From NCBI GenBank assembly GCA_051453625.1, contig JBOZIK010000001.1:274635608-274699607 (forward strand): DNA of 64,000 bases, read 5' to 3'. The stretch is from Welwitschia mirabilis. Lineage: Eukaryota > Gnetophyta > Gnetopsida > Welwitschiales. Shown here piece after piece: positions 37,042 through 48,910 of the stretch (the stretch's first letter is position 1; each line of letters begins with the position of its first letter). The translations under genes and the position numbers were made by a program. The notes beneath the pieces were generated by a model. The model was not told the origin of the DNA and did not search any database. It saw only the letters and a list, made by a program, of their open reading frames with translations.

Positions 37042-37062
37042 TTGGTGTCATTATTAGGGAAG
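37042..37062 (+). promoter_or_regulatory. Primer-binding site, decayed Athila/Tat type
   Basis: TTGGTGTCATTATTAGGGAA sits two bases after the 5' LTR end. Compared with the known TTGGCGCCGTTGCCGGGGA form, the differences in this stretch are C-to-T or G-to-A. Confidence 0.7.
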
Positions 37063-37489
37063 GCTACTTAGAGTTCAAGATTTATCCTTGCTCAGGTAAG
37101 TGCTTTGGATTTCGGTTTAGATATTTGTTTATAGTAGCATTATATTCTTATGGTAGAAACATAGGTTTTTATTTTCACATTTTTAATTTTGTGTTCCAAA
37201 ATAAGTGCCATGTCATTCCCTTTTATTGTCTAGATAACAAGTGGTGACAATGACATATGACACTTAGGGTTTTCATTTTTCTTAAAAAGTAGGGTTTTCT
37301 TATCATCTTCTCTATCATCGAAATGACTCAACAGATGATTGTCTATTTTCATTTTATGTTATTTCGCAATTCTATTTTTTTGCATTTTTTATTTTTGGGT
37401 TTTTTGTATTTGCTATCATCGAGGTACATCATCTAGACAACCACTGAGACAAAACATATAGAAACAAAACTGAGCATGCTAGGACATGG

Positions 37490-39590
37490 TAAATTCAAAT
37501 AAAAAGGTAAAATATTAGAGAGAGAAGCTGTTGATTGAAGAAAATATCCAAGAAGATTTGATTAACTACGAACTTAACCTAGCTATGCACACCTTAGGTA
37601 CACAAAATATTTCAAGAGTTGAACAAGAAGATTTTTCTGCATTTATTGTTTCTAAATCTGATTTTTTAAAAGAGAGTTTAGAAAAAGTTATTTTATTATA
37701 ATTTCAAATTTATTACAAAAATAAAAATAGGTTTCTTTACCTAATCCCCCTATTGTGATTAAAACCTCTAATACTGTAGTAAATCCAAATGTTAATGTTA
37801 CCCTTAAGGAACTAATTGCAAATAAGAAATGTAAAATCCAAAACCCTTTTAACCTACCTCCTAGTGATGATGTTGAGTTAAAAAATTTAAATGCTTATCT
37901 TATTTTTAATNNNNNNNNNNNNNNNNNNNNNNNNNNNNNNNNNNNNNNNNNNNNNNNNNNNNNNNNNNNNNNNNNNNNNNNNNNNNNNNNNNNNNNNNNN
38001 NNNNNNNNNNNNNNNNNNNNNNNNNNNNNNNNNNNNNNNNNNNNNNNNNNNNNNNNNNNNNNNNNNNNNNNNNNNNNNNNNNNNNNNNNNNNNNNNNNNN
38101 NNNNNNNNNNNNNNNNNNNNNNNNNNNNNNNNNNNNNNNNNNNNNNNNNNNNNNNNNNNNNNNNNNNNNNNNNNNNNNNNNNNNNNNNNNNNNNNNNNNN
38201 NNNNNNNNNNNNNNNNNNNNNNNNNNNNNNNNNNNNNNNNNNNNNNNNNNNNNNNNNNNNNNNNNNNNNNNNNNNNNNNNNNNNNNNNNNNNNNNNNNNN
38301 NNNNNNNNNNNNNNNNNNNNNNNNNNNNNNNNNNNNNNNNNNNNNNNNNNNNNNNNNNNNNNNNNNNNNNNNNNNNNNNNNNNNNNNNNNNNNNNNNNNN
38401 NNNNNNNNNNNNNNNNNNNNNNNNNNNNNNNNNNNNNNNNNNNNNNNNNNNNNNNNNNNNNNNNNNNNNNNNNNNNNNNNNNNNNNNNNNNNNNNNNNNN
38501 NNNNNNNNNNNNNNNNNNNNNNNNNNNNNNNNNNNNNNNNNNNNNNNNNNNNNNNNNNNNNNNNNNNNNNNNNNNNAATTAGGGATCATACTTACAGGGT
38601 TATTTTTCCCATCACTTTAAACAGAAAAGCTAAACTCTGATTAAGAACTATTTCACATAAAAGTTTAAAAACATGGAACCAAGTTCAAGATGCATTTATA
38701 AGAGATCTATGAGTGAAACAACCATAAGAAAAAGAAAGAAAGAAGTAACGGATTTCCAACAATAACCTAATAAAGATTATGCCTCAAAGTATAAGTGATT
38801 TTTCATTGTCATACATTCTAGCCCTATAGTTGCATTTACTTAAGAAGAATTAGTGGATTATTTCTATAGTGGACTTAATAGACAAACCAAAAAAATTGTA
38901 GATTTTTCATGTAGAGGAAACTTGATGAATCTCACTTTAGAAAATGCATGGAGGCTATTAAAATAACGTGTAGAAATAATTCAAGCTTGGCCTAAGGCCA
39001 GACCTAAATAAAATCAAACTATAGGCAAATTATAAAAGATTTTAAAGAAGTAAAATAAGAAAAGAAGGAAGTTAAATGGAGAAAGAACCAACAAATGTTA
39101 TTAAGAATTTCAATACAACACTAGAAAAATACACTCAAATGATCTTAGATGCAAAGGTGACAACTAAAAAGAGTATGATTGTGGTTCCAACTTGTGATTT
39201 GTGTGAAGACAACTACCATCTAATAAAAGAGTATCCTGTACTAGCTACTTAAAAGGAAAAGATTTATAAAGAAATGTGTCTATTCAACCAAAAGTCTTCC
39301 AACTTTAAAAACGAAAATCAAAATCTAAATCAAAACCAATTTCAATTTAGGATAAATGGACAACCAAACTTTTATTCCTTTGAGAATAGATTTAAAAACT
39401 TTCAAGTAAATCATCCAAATTTTTAACCATTTAGAAATAGATTTAAGAATGCCAAATTTCAAACAAACAACTTAAACTTCTAAGCAAGTAACTTAAATTA
39501 TTAAGCAAGCACATCAAACTCATAAAACCAAAATGATCTACTTAGAAATTCCATTGATGAGTTAAGAGAAAATAAATTAAAACATTAAAA
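37490..39590 (+). pseudogene. gypsy gag remnant with zinc knuckle
   Basis: After the N gap, 38581-38720 reads LNRKAKL and SLKTWNQVQDAFIRDL, matching the Athila Gag core (LxxKAxxWL...SITTWEELxxxFLxKFF). At 39190-39235 the zinc knuckle reads CDLCEDNYHLIKEYP; the expected C-x2-C-x4-H-x4-C has its last Cys changed to Tyr. An Asn/Phe/Gln-rich tail follows (39290-39530), as in Athila Gag. Stops and the 666-bp gap (37911-38576) break the frame. Gag would form the virus-like particle. Confidence 0.7.
37911..38576. other. Assembly gap (666 N) inside gag
   Basis: A run of N. Apparent open frames across it are artefacts. Confidence 1.
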
Positions 39591-40149
39591 ATCTTATTAA
39601 TGTTTTTTAACAAACTATGTTTGCTAATCAAAGACCACAAGGGTTACTTGCAACACAATCTTTACCAAACCCTAATGAACTAAAAAAAAACTATAAGGTT
39701 GTGACAAGAAGTAGAAACAATACAACACCTCTTACCCATGAGGCTTTGATATTTCAAAATGATAAGAATGATGTAGAAGAAAAGGATATTAAAATATTAT
39801 AAAATCATACTTTACCTTATCTTTTAAATGATAATAATAAAGATTTTCTCAAGATAAAGGTAAGAAACCTATTACCCCTTGGCTTGATAGATTAAATATC
39901 ATTCCTACTTTTGATGAACATATTAAAGCCTTAATGTAAAATGTGAGCATAAATTTGCTATTTTAAAAACTTTTGCAAGAAAATATTAAATATTCTCAAT
40001 TGTGAAAAGATCTAATTAGGAGGAAACAAAAATAAACTATACCTCGTAAAGTCTTTCTAGTCTAATCTATAACCAACTTCATTTCACAAAAGTATAAAGT
40101 TTAAAGATCTAGGGGTAGCAAAAGTTAGTGTTACTTATAAGGCAATAAA

Positions 40150-40510
40150 AGAATAAAGAAAGCCTTAATTAATATAGAAGCAAGTGTTAATATTATTCCT
40201 TTATACATTTGTTAATAACTTGATTTGGAAAGTAGAATTGAGCCTATACAAGTTGTCTTAAAATTGGCAGATACATCAGTGGAGAAACCTCTAAAAGTAA
40301 TAAAAGATTTGGTGGTAAAAATTGAGGAAGCATTCTATTCAAATGATGTGGTTGTAATTGAAGTAGAGCATAGTAGAAGTTATCCACTACTTTTAGGTTG
40401 AGCTTTTTGTGCAATAGCCCATTGTATTATCAATACTAAAACTAGAATGATAAAATGTTACTTAGGAAATAAAAAGTTCATCATTAAAGTATTTAATGAT
40501 ACTAAAAAGA
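40150..40510 (+). pseudogene. gypsy protease remnant
   Basis: The active-site region reads KALINIEASVNIIPL at about 40155-40200, where Athila proteases have CDLGASxNLMPL. The catalytic Asp has become Asn and the Gly has become Glu. The conserved later blocks are clear: LADTSVEKPLKVIKDLVVKI (about 40267-40325), then SYPLLLG (about 40377-40400) for VPLILGRPFL. The enzyme would mature the Gag-Pol polyprotein; this copy is inactive. Confidence 0.75.
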
Positions 40511-41019
40511 ATTTAGGTGATGAGTTGAATATTGAAAGAGAAATTAATCCAACTCCATTTTTACATCATCGTCCATTTGAAGAGAGATGATTAATGCTTC
40601 ATGAGCCAACTCAAATATAAGCATTTAGGAACTGACTGTTTTAATCAAGAGAGTAAAGAAACTAAGACTGTAAACTATGTAGAAATACAATATCTAAACA
40701 TAATTAAGATTTCTTATTTTGAGGGAGGTCATCCACCCTAGTCATCTAGACGATAGTATGAGATAACAGGTAACTTAGAGAAAAAATTAATAGAAAATAA
40801 AATTCTAAATTTAAATCTAAAACCTTTACCCAGTGAATTGAAATTTATTTTTCTCTATGATGATCAAAATAAAATTTTAATAATAAATAAAAATATTTCC
40901 TATTAATAAGAATCAATTTCAATATTAGTTTTGAATTCTAAGGTTATCATGTTTACTTATCTCAAAAAGATTTAACAACCATTCCTACTTCCATTATTTA
41001 ACATAAAATCTACCTTGAG

Positions 41020-41449
41020 GATAATGCAAAACCTATTAGAAAACTCCAACATAGACTAAACCCATCTCTTTAATAAGTCACAAAGGATGAAATCATTAAA
41101 TTAATAAATACTAGAATTATTTATGTTATATCTAATAGTGAGTGGATTAGATATTTCATTGTAGTACCTAAGAAAGATGAGGAGTGGAGAATGCATATTG
41201 ATTTTAGAAAACTAAATGAAGTAACCAAGAAATACCATTTTCCTTTAGCTTTTCTTGACTACATACTTTATATAATTCAAGGATATGTCTTTTATTGCTT
41301 TATTGATGGGTATAGTGATTAAAATCAAGTTTGTATCTCTAGTGAGGATTAAGCTAAAACTACTTTTACTTCACTTTTTAGAATTTTTGCCTTTACACAC
41401 GTCTTTTGGACTTTGCAATGCTCTTGGTACTTTTTAATGTGCAATGACG
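41020..41449 (+). pseudogene. gypsy reverse transcriptase, N-terminal half
   Basis: Plus-strand reading gives KDEIIKLINTRIIYVISNSE, then VVPKKDEEWRMHIDFRKLNE at 41160-41220, then FCFIDGYS- and EDxAKTTFTSLF-like blocks up to the gap. These are the canonical gypsy RT fingers and palm motifs (VxKLLxxGIIYPIS, WRxCIDYRKLN, FLDGYSGYNQ, EDQEKTTFT), here with at least two stops. The YxDD catalytic box falls inside the following gap. Confidence 0.8.
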
Positions 41450-41724
41450 NNNNNNNNNNNNNNNNNNNNNNNNNNNNNNNNNNNNNNNNNNNNNNNNNNN
41501 NNNNNNNNNNNNNNNNNNNNNNNNNNNNNNNNNNNNNNNNNNNNNNNNNNNNNNNNNNNNNNNNNNNNNNNNNNNNNNNNNNNNNNNNNNNNNNNNNNNN
41601 NNNNNNNNNNNNNNNNNNNNNNNNNNNNNNNNNNNNNNNNNNNNNNNNNNNNNNNNNNNNNNNNNNNNNNNNNNNNNNNNNNNNNNNNNNNNNNNNNNNN
41701 NNNNNNNNNNNNNNNNNNNNNNNN
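41450..41724. other. Assembly gap (275 N) inside reverse transcriptase
   Basis: A run of N that hides the catalytic part of RT. Confidence 1.
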
Positions 41725-42270
41725 TTTGATCTTTCCTTGGTCATTGTATCTTTTATGGTTATTTTATTTAGGATTATGCTAAAATTTATAAATCCATTTA
41801 CTCCTTGCTTGAAAAAGAAGCTAAATTTGAATGGTATAAATCTTATCAACTTGATTTTGAAACACTTAAATATAAAATTCCTTCCGCACCTATTATAATA
41901 GGAACTAATTAGAATAAAAATTTTTAGTTAATATGTGATGCTGATAATATTATTATGGCTGAGATTCTTGGATAAAAATATGAAAATGATTTTAAAGTTA
42001 TATTTTATCATAGCAAAAATTTGTCTAAAACTCAAATGAACTATGGTAATACTAAAAAAAAAATTTTAGCAATATTTTTTGCCTTGATATGCTTAGATAC
42101 TGTCTTTTAGATTTTTATATGAATGTTTATACCAATCATGTAGCTATTAGATACCTCATAACCAAGAAATATTCTAGTGCTAGACTCATTAGATGGATCC
42201 TCCTCATGTAATAATTTAATTTAACCATTATTGATAAAGCAGAATAGCCCAATAATGTAGCTGATCACTT
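41725..42270 (+). pseudogene. gypsy RT connection / RNase H remnant
   Basis: Readable blocks are SLLEKEAKFEW (about 41800-41832, canonical LLxKxxxFxW), SAPIII (about 41887), LICDADN and MAEILG (about 41932-41975, canonical MCDASDxAIGAVLGQ), VIFYHSKNLSKTQMNY (about 41998-42045), and KKKILAIFFAL (about 42057). The canonical YTTTEKELLAVVFAxxKFR has lost its ends. The pattern identifies RNase H of a gypsy element. Frames shift repeatedly. Confidence 0.78.
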
Positions 42271-42537
42271 GTTACATCTTTCTTTTTCTCTTGATGATCT
42301 TATGATTAATGATTCTTTTCTAGATGAACAACTTTTTACCATATCTTCTATTCGGTCTTCTCCCTGTTATGATAATATAGTTAATTATCTTATTACTAGA
42401 AAACCACCACAACATTAAAATCATAACTAAAGAAAATCCTTTCTCCATAGAATAGGTGATTATAAATGGATAGAGCCACATCTCTATCGTAGGTGTAAAG
42501 ACCAAATCATGACAAAATGTGTGTCCAAATGGGAAAA

Positions 42538-43007
42538 NNNNNNNNNNNNNNNNNNNNNNNNNNNNNNNNNNNNNNNNNNNNNNNNNNNNNNNNNNNNNNN
42601 NNNNNNNNNNNNNNNNNNNNNNNNNNNNNNNNNNNNNNNNNNNNNNNNNNNNNNNNNNNNNNNNNNNNNNNNNNNNNNNNNNNNNNNNNNNNNNNNNNNN
42701 NNNNNNNNNNNNNNNNNNNNNNNNNNNNNNNNNNNNNNNNNNNNNNNNNNNNNNNNNNNNNNNNNNNNNNNNNNNNNNNNNNNNNNNNNNNNNNNNNNNN
42801 NNNNNNNNNNNNNNNNNNNNNNNNNNNNNNNNNNNNNNNNNNNNNNNNNNNNNNNNNNNNNNNNNNNNNNNNNNNNNNNNNNNNNNNNNNNNNNNNNNNN
42901 NNNNNNNNNNNNNNNNNNNNNNNNNNNNNNNNNNNNNNNNNNNNNNNNNNNNNNNNNNNNNNNNNNNNNNNNNNNNNNNNNNNNNNNNNNNNNNNNNNNN
43001 NNNNNNN
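42538..43007. other. Assembly gap (470 N) flanked by the same sequence twice
   Basis: About 70 bp before the gap (42468-42537) and after it (43008-43077) are the same apart from single substitutions, beginning TGGATAGAGCCACATCTC. The gap therefore probably marks unmerged overlapping contig ends or a collapsed repeat. Confidence 0.9.
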
Positions 43008-44235
43008 TGGATAGAGCCACATCTCTATCGTAGGTGTAAAGACCAAATCATGACAAAATGCGTGTCCAAATGGGAAAAATTAGACATCCTTCATCTTTTA
43101 CATGACGTTTCTTGTGGAAGTCATTTTAATAAATAGAAAATAGCTATAAAAGTCCTCCACTTTATTTTTTATTAGCCTAGTCGTTTTTAGGACTCTTCTA
43201 ATTTTACTAAAAGGTGTGATGCTTATCAACGTTATGGTAATCTTATTTGTNNNNNNNNNNNNNNNNNNNNNNCTTGAATGTAAACTTTTTTATTATTAGG
43301 AAAGTAATTTTATATGCCCTATTAAATCACCTTCTAATAATAAAAACTACATTTTAGTGGCTATTAGTTATATTAATAAATGGGTTAAATCTATTCCTAC
43401 TTTTATAAATGATGTTATGCCCAAGTGATTTGTATTTTTTTTAGAACTCATAGTTTTTAATGTTTTGGTTTTTTTAGAATTATCATTAGTGACTAAGAAA
43501 CCCATGTTATTAATTAACTTTTTATGAAACTTATTTTATTTAATGAAAATTAACATAGAGTAGCTTTTACTTATCATCTACAAATCAATAGTCAAGGAGA
43601 AAATGCAAAAAGAAAAATAAAGAAAATGCTATAAGAACTTGTCTCTATTAATAAGAAATCTTGGGCTTCTAATCTTAACGATGTTCTTTAAGCTTACCAT
43701 ACTACTTGGCATAATTCTCTTAATTTTTCACATTATGAACCTATATACAGAAAATTTTGTGTTTGACCAGTTGATGTGTGTTATAACTCTTATCATTCTT
43801 TCCATCAAGTTAATCTTGTATACCTTCATAAAAATTTTAAAAATATATTAGCTCAACTTAATTGCCCAGACAAAAAATGTAGTCATGCTATACATTGTCA
43901 ACTCATTCACAAAGCCCAAGCTAAGTTCAAACATGATAGAAAGTTGGTTCATAAAAATTTTAAACCTAGTTAACTTGTTCTTTTATATAATACTAGAGTA
44001 CATCTTTTACATAACAAGTTGACCTCTAAATGGTTAGGTTCTTATATTATAGAGAAATTACATTTTAATAGCTCTCTTGAGACTTTCGACTTAGATACTA
44101 AGGAGATTCAGAAAGTTAATGGACATAGGTTAAAAATACATGAAAATCCTTTTGATGTAATCTTAAACATAATAGAAGAAATTGTTTTAAAGATTCCCCT
44201 TAAAGGGAAGAACTTTCATCTTACTATTGTTTGAA
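43008..44235 (+). pseudogene. gypsy integrase remnant with C-terminal extension
   Basis: The zinc-binding domain is visible as LHLLHDVSCGSHFNK (about 43090-43135) and RCDAYQRYGN (about 43209-43240), the HHCC finger. The core follows after a 22-bp gap (43251-43272): AISYINKWVKSIPT (about 43360-43400) matches AVDYVSKWVEAxAT. Toward the end HNSLNFSHYEPIYRKF (about 43712-43760) matches YRTAYKTPIGMSPYRLVFGK, and 44019-44234 reads SKWLGSYIIEKL...VNGHRLKI, the canonical SRWSGPFxVxxV...VNGQRLKxY C-terminal module. The catalytic Asp/Glu residues are not intact. Confidence 0.82.
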
Positions 44236-47200
44236 TTATCTCTTAGCTTATTCCTTTAGTGGATGTTATGATTTCACTTAATCATCTTTAAAACTGACTT
44301 ATGTATTTGCTTTATGAAGTTTCCATGATTAGTATTCCTACTTGGGTGTTTTTATATTAATAAGATTGGATTCACCTAATCTTAAGAATTCACATGTCTA
44401 TAAACTTCATTTTGCAGGAAGACACCTTAGTTCTTATGTTTTTTCTCGATTTGTGTAAGGTCTTTGGTTATTTAAGTGTGTTTTTTTTTTATCTGACTTA
44501 TTTACCTTTACCTTTTTGAGTGTGTGATAATATGAAATTTATTTGCTAAAAAAATAATAATGACCATGATCTATTGTATTTGTATAAAAATACATGGTCG
44601 CCATGATGTCCTACTGCACCAAAGTAAATTTTTCTAAAAAGAACCTTTACTAGTATTGGTATCTATAGGAACTCTACTAGGGAATCAGTTAGTAGTTCTT
44701 AGCAGGCCTTTACTTCTCTGATTATGGTTGCACTCCCCTCATCAGGGAAATTAGTAATAAAACTTTGAGGATATGGGATTAGCTATAATCTTGGTATTAT
44801 TAGATATATTTCTTATTTCTTAGACTTTTAGTATTCCCACATGATCATTTTACTTTTTAAGGATTTGGGTGTATTTTGAGGTGTAAGCAAGTGAGTTCAT
44901 TTTTTAGCAGCTTTTGATCTTATCATTCATTGTTTCAAGAACTTAACCTTTAGTGTCATCATAATCACCACTTTTCAAGGGAAACTTTAGGGAGTCAATA
45001 CATTTTATCATGCATTTTTAATCAAGTAACTTTATGGTGTATTTCAACAGGGCTTGCTAGGTTAGAATTTAGGGTAAGTAAGCTATCTTCTTCATATTCC
45101 TTGTGTTCATTCTTGTTATTCTATTCTTTGATTATTCAATTTATTATTTCAAAGTTATTTTTATACTTTTTCATCATCATTTAGGACCTTATCATTTAGT
45201 AGTTTCCTTGTTATTATTCATGTCTTTGTTATCACTCAAAACTTGATTTTCTTTTAGCATTTTTAATTAGACAATTATATCTTATTCTTCATAATTTTTA
45301 TGAGTTTCCTTTGAGTCTTTTGGAGTTATACATATATTTTAGAATTATTTTTTAGTTTAGACACATTTATTTAGTTCTCATTGATAAATTTCAACCTACT
45401 TAGTGCATTTTCATTACCCTATCTTTCAATTTTTTTGAGCTTTTTTTATCATCTTTATTTGTCATGACTCTTCATCATTCCCAATATTTTGAGCTTTTTG
45501 ATACATTTTGATACCTTTGTTCTAATATTTGGGCCTAACTTATTTGGGTAACATCTCAACTTTTCTAAAATTTTTTGAAGTTCCATCATCCACCTAGTCA
45601 TCTAGATGACACTAAAGGATGATACTGAGATTTCTTCACATTGTTGTGCAATGATGCTACTAGATGACAATGTGATAAAACCATAGCTTAACTTCTTTTT
45701 ATTTATTTTTCTTCCATTCTCTATCATTTTTTCCCATTCTCTTANNNNNNNNNNNNNNNNNNNNNNNNNNNNNNNNNNNNNNNNNNNNNNNNNNNNNNNN
45801 NNNNNNNNNNNNNNNNNNNNNNNNNNNNNNNNNNNNNNNNNNNNTTTTTCCCAGTCTCTTAAGAGATGATAATGCCCCTGGTCCTTAGCAACATTCTAGA
45901 ACTTATCTTAGTTAAATTCTACCCTAGATTTTCATATTTCACTAGATTTTACAAAATGAGGTATGTTTTTCTCTTCCTCATTTCTTTTTTAAAAATTTTT
46001 TCTCCCATTTTTGAGCCTTTTAATGAGTAATTTCCATGTATGTTAAGTTTTTCATGCTCTTCAATTTGGAACTTATGGATTTGAATTTTCCCATGTATTT
46101 TGTAATTTATGATGCATTGTGAACTTTACAAGATAGAATTAGATTTTTAACTTTCAACCTCATTTTCTCACAAACTATAAGTCAAAATATAGTGGTCTTT
46201 TCGGAAAAATTGATTAGTATAATGTGGTCTACATTTTTAGTGGATTAGATTTTTCATTTGAGTAAATTTATTTTTTTACCTTATGTGGGGACCACCTAAT
46301 TTATAGTTTTCAACTTTTTCATGTGTTTCAAATTTTTCTTCACATGACTAGGTAATATATGATGTATTGAAACTCTTTGAGGGGAGTAGAATCTATTTTA
46401 CAATGTTTACACATTAAAAACTAATTTATGGGGTTATTTCGAGCTTCCACATGATTTGTCTTAAAGATTTCCACTTGACTTCACATGACATTTTCTGTAT
46501 TTATGGTTGAGTAGGCCATGCATACATAGAGCTAGATAGGTTGAGGTATAGGATAAGGGTATTGAGTAGGAGGCAAGCCCATTGACACCATTCAAGGTAG
46601 TACATGCTAAGTCTATCCACCCTTCACTTCATCATGCTAGATCACTTACTATCCAAATCATAGCCATTTATGTTGAGAGGTACTTTGGTGGTTTCATGAG
46701 TTATGTAGAGCTAGAGATGGACCAAATATTAACAGACTTATAGCTCTAGTAAATATTAGATATATAAGGGACATATTACGTATCTAAAACTAGAGAGTTC
46801 TATGATACATTCCATATAGAGTGGTGTTCTGATGCTTGTGGCTAGCTCATTGATATGATTATAGCCATCATTTGAGGCCACGAGATTGCTATCCTCCTGA
46901 ATCACATTGCTATAGTAACTAACCTTAGTGGTATTAGGAGTAGACATATACATTCAGCTAGTTGAATAGAGGAGCACCATGCATACCGTGCAGCACTTAA
47001 CGTATCAGCAAATTGGACTTTGGATATGCAGGGAGTTTTGGTTATACAGTTGACACCTACCAATCAAATTCTATATAGAGGGCTAATTCATAACATCAGT
47101 CCATCCTTCTATGATAGTTATGCAATGGTCACATACTTGTAGATATTGATAGTATTCAAGCAGGATAAGCAGATGGACCTACAAATGTTTATCTAGAGAA

Positions 47201-48893
47201 GACTCAGGATTATGATAGAGGCTCATCAGCTTCAAACTCTAGGATATCTATGTCATATTTAAACCATATTCAGAAGCTTCAGCATACTAGATACTATAGA
47301 TAAGAAAGGATTTACATACATTCATACTTCAGCTTGTTACCTATAAGACATGGGCATCTAGGAACCAGAGCATGCAGAGAGACCTCAGGTATAGAGACNN
47401 NNNNNNNNNNNNNNNNNNNNNNNNNNNNNNNNNNNNNNNNNNNNNNNNNNNNNNNNNNNNNNNNNNNNNNNNNNNNNNNNNNNNNNNNNNNNNNNNNNNN
47501 NNNNNNNNNNNNNNNNNNNNNNNNNNNNNNNNNNNNNNNNNNNNNNNNNNNNNNNNNNNNNNNNNNNNNNNNNNNNNNNNNNNNNNNNNNNNNNNNNNNN
47601 NNNNNNNNNNNNNNNNNNNNNNNNNNNNNNNNNNNNNNNNNNNNNNNNNNNNNNNNNNNNNNNNNNNNNNNNNNNNNNNNNNNNNNNNNNNNNNNNNNNN
47701 NNNNNNNNNNNNNNNNNNNNNNNNNNNNNNNNNNNNNNNNNNNNNNNNNNNNNNNNNNNNNNNNNNNNNNNNNNNNNNNNNNNNNNNNNNNNNNNNNNNN
47801 NNNNNNNNNNNNNNNNNNNNNNNNNNNNNNNNNNNNNNNNNNNNNNNNNNNNNNNNNNNNNNNNNNNNNNNNNNNNNNNNNNNNNNNNNNNNNNNNNNNN
47901 NNNNNNNNNNNNNNNNNNNNNNNNNNNNNNNNNNNNNNNNNNNNNNNNNNNNNNNNNNNNNNNNNNNNNNNNNNNNNNNNNNNNNNTAGGAACCAGAGCA
48001 TGCAGAGAGACCTCAGGTATAGAGACCTACGATTAACACTATCTTAGAGCAGATTCAACTTTCTCAGTAAAGACCACTTAGAGGATCAGAGAGATAATAA
48101 ACCTAGGTATCTTTACATTATAGCAAAGGATCACGACAGTTGAGAGAAGGGTACAGTACACCGAGGAGTAGTTGGTAAATGTGTAATACCACATCTTACG
48201 AATAGAGCATGGTGTAATAATAGATCTTCTAGAGATAGTTTGAGTGTGGGAAGACAAGATGGCATGTATGATCACAACTTCACTTAATCATTATTTTCAT
48301 GCAGATCCTTATCATATTTCCTCTTCTCTTCCTGTACCTGAGCCTGTAGCATATTAGGAATTTATCATGACTAAACAAGGGAAATGACTTCTTTATGTTA
48401 TATTTTGTATCTTCTCCTTTATGGATTGTACTAAACTTATGATTTATATATAGACATCTTATTTTTTAGTATCATCATGTTGTATATTTTTATTGCTAGA
48501 TATCATGCATCTTTTTACATATCATATTTGACACTTTCTAATGAGGATTTTTTATGTATATACAATTAGTTTTTTAATCTACTGTACATTTGCGTGGGAG
48601 GCTCTTAATTACTAGTGTATATAATGTTTATCTTTTTGAAAATTTTTCATAGGCTTCTATCTTTTAAGAATAAATTTTTATCTTGTCATCCCCTCCATCA
48701 TCTAGACAACTACCAGGATGATAGTACAGCCAATTACACTACATAGGTGAAATGTTTAATTATCTATTTTTGACTTTTTTAAAGATTCCTAAAAATCTTT
48801 GTGAGTTTATTTCACAGTTCCCTAGTTGATTTATTATTAGATAATTTAGCTTGCAATTATGATTGTTTACCTAGTTTTATCATGGACTGATAA
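44236..48893 (+). other. Long 3' region of the Athila/Tat-like element
   Basis: 44236-46470 is T-rich and non-coding by eye. It contains a 100-N gap (45745-45844) flanked by near-identical TTTTTCCCA(T/G)TCTCTTA, and one strong copy of the CATCCACCTAGTCATCTAGA motif at 45583-45625. From about 46480 to 47300 and again after the 588-N gap (47399-47986) the sequence becomes less T-rich and coding-like. Fragments such as SxSFYDSYAMVTYL, MDLQMFI and RIMIEAHQLQTLGYLC resemble the transposon-associated plant protein domain found downstream of pol in Athila-type elements. That match is from memory and weak. The 40 bp on each side of the 588-N gap are identical. Confidence 0.45.
47399..47986. other. 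Assembly gap (588 N) flanked by an identical 40-bp repeat
   Basis: 47359-47398 and 47987-48026 are identical, beginning TAGGAACCAGAGCATGCAGA. This is the signature of unmerged contig ends. Confidence 0.95.
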
Positions 48894-48910
48894 TGCTAAA
48901 TGGAGGGCTG
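48894..48910 (+). promoter_or_regulatory. Polypurine tract region before the 3' LTR
   Basis: GCTAAATGGAGGGCTG precedes the TGTTATG start of the 3' LTR. The purine run AAATGGAGGG is the likely plus-strand primer. Confidence 0.55.

Noticed and set aside
37755-38640. Apparent long open frames across runs of N (also at 41349-41898, 42484-43136 and 47312-48047)
   Set aside because: They consist mainly of unknown residues; N runs contain no stops by construction, so these frames carry no information.
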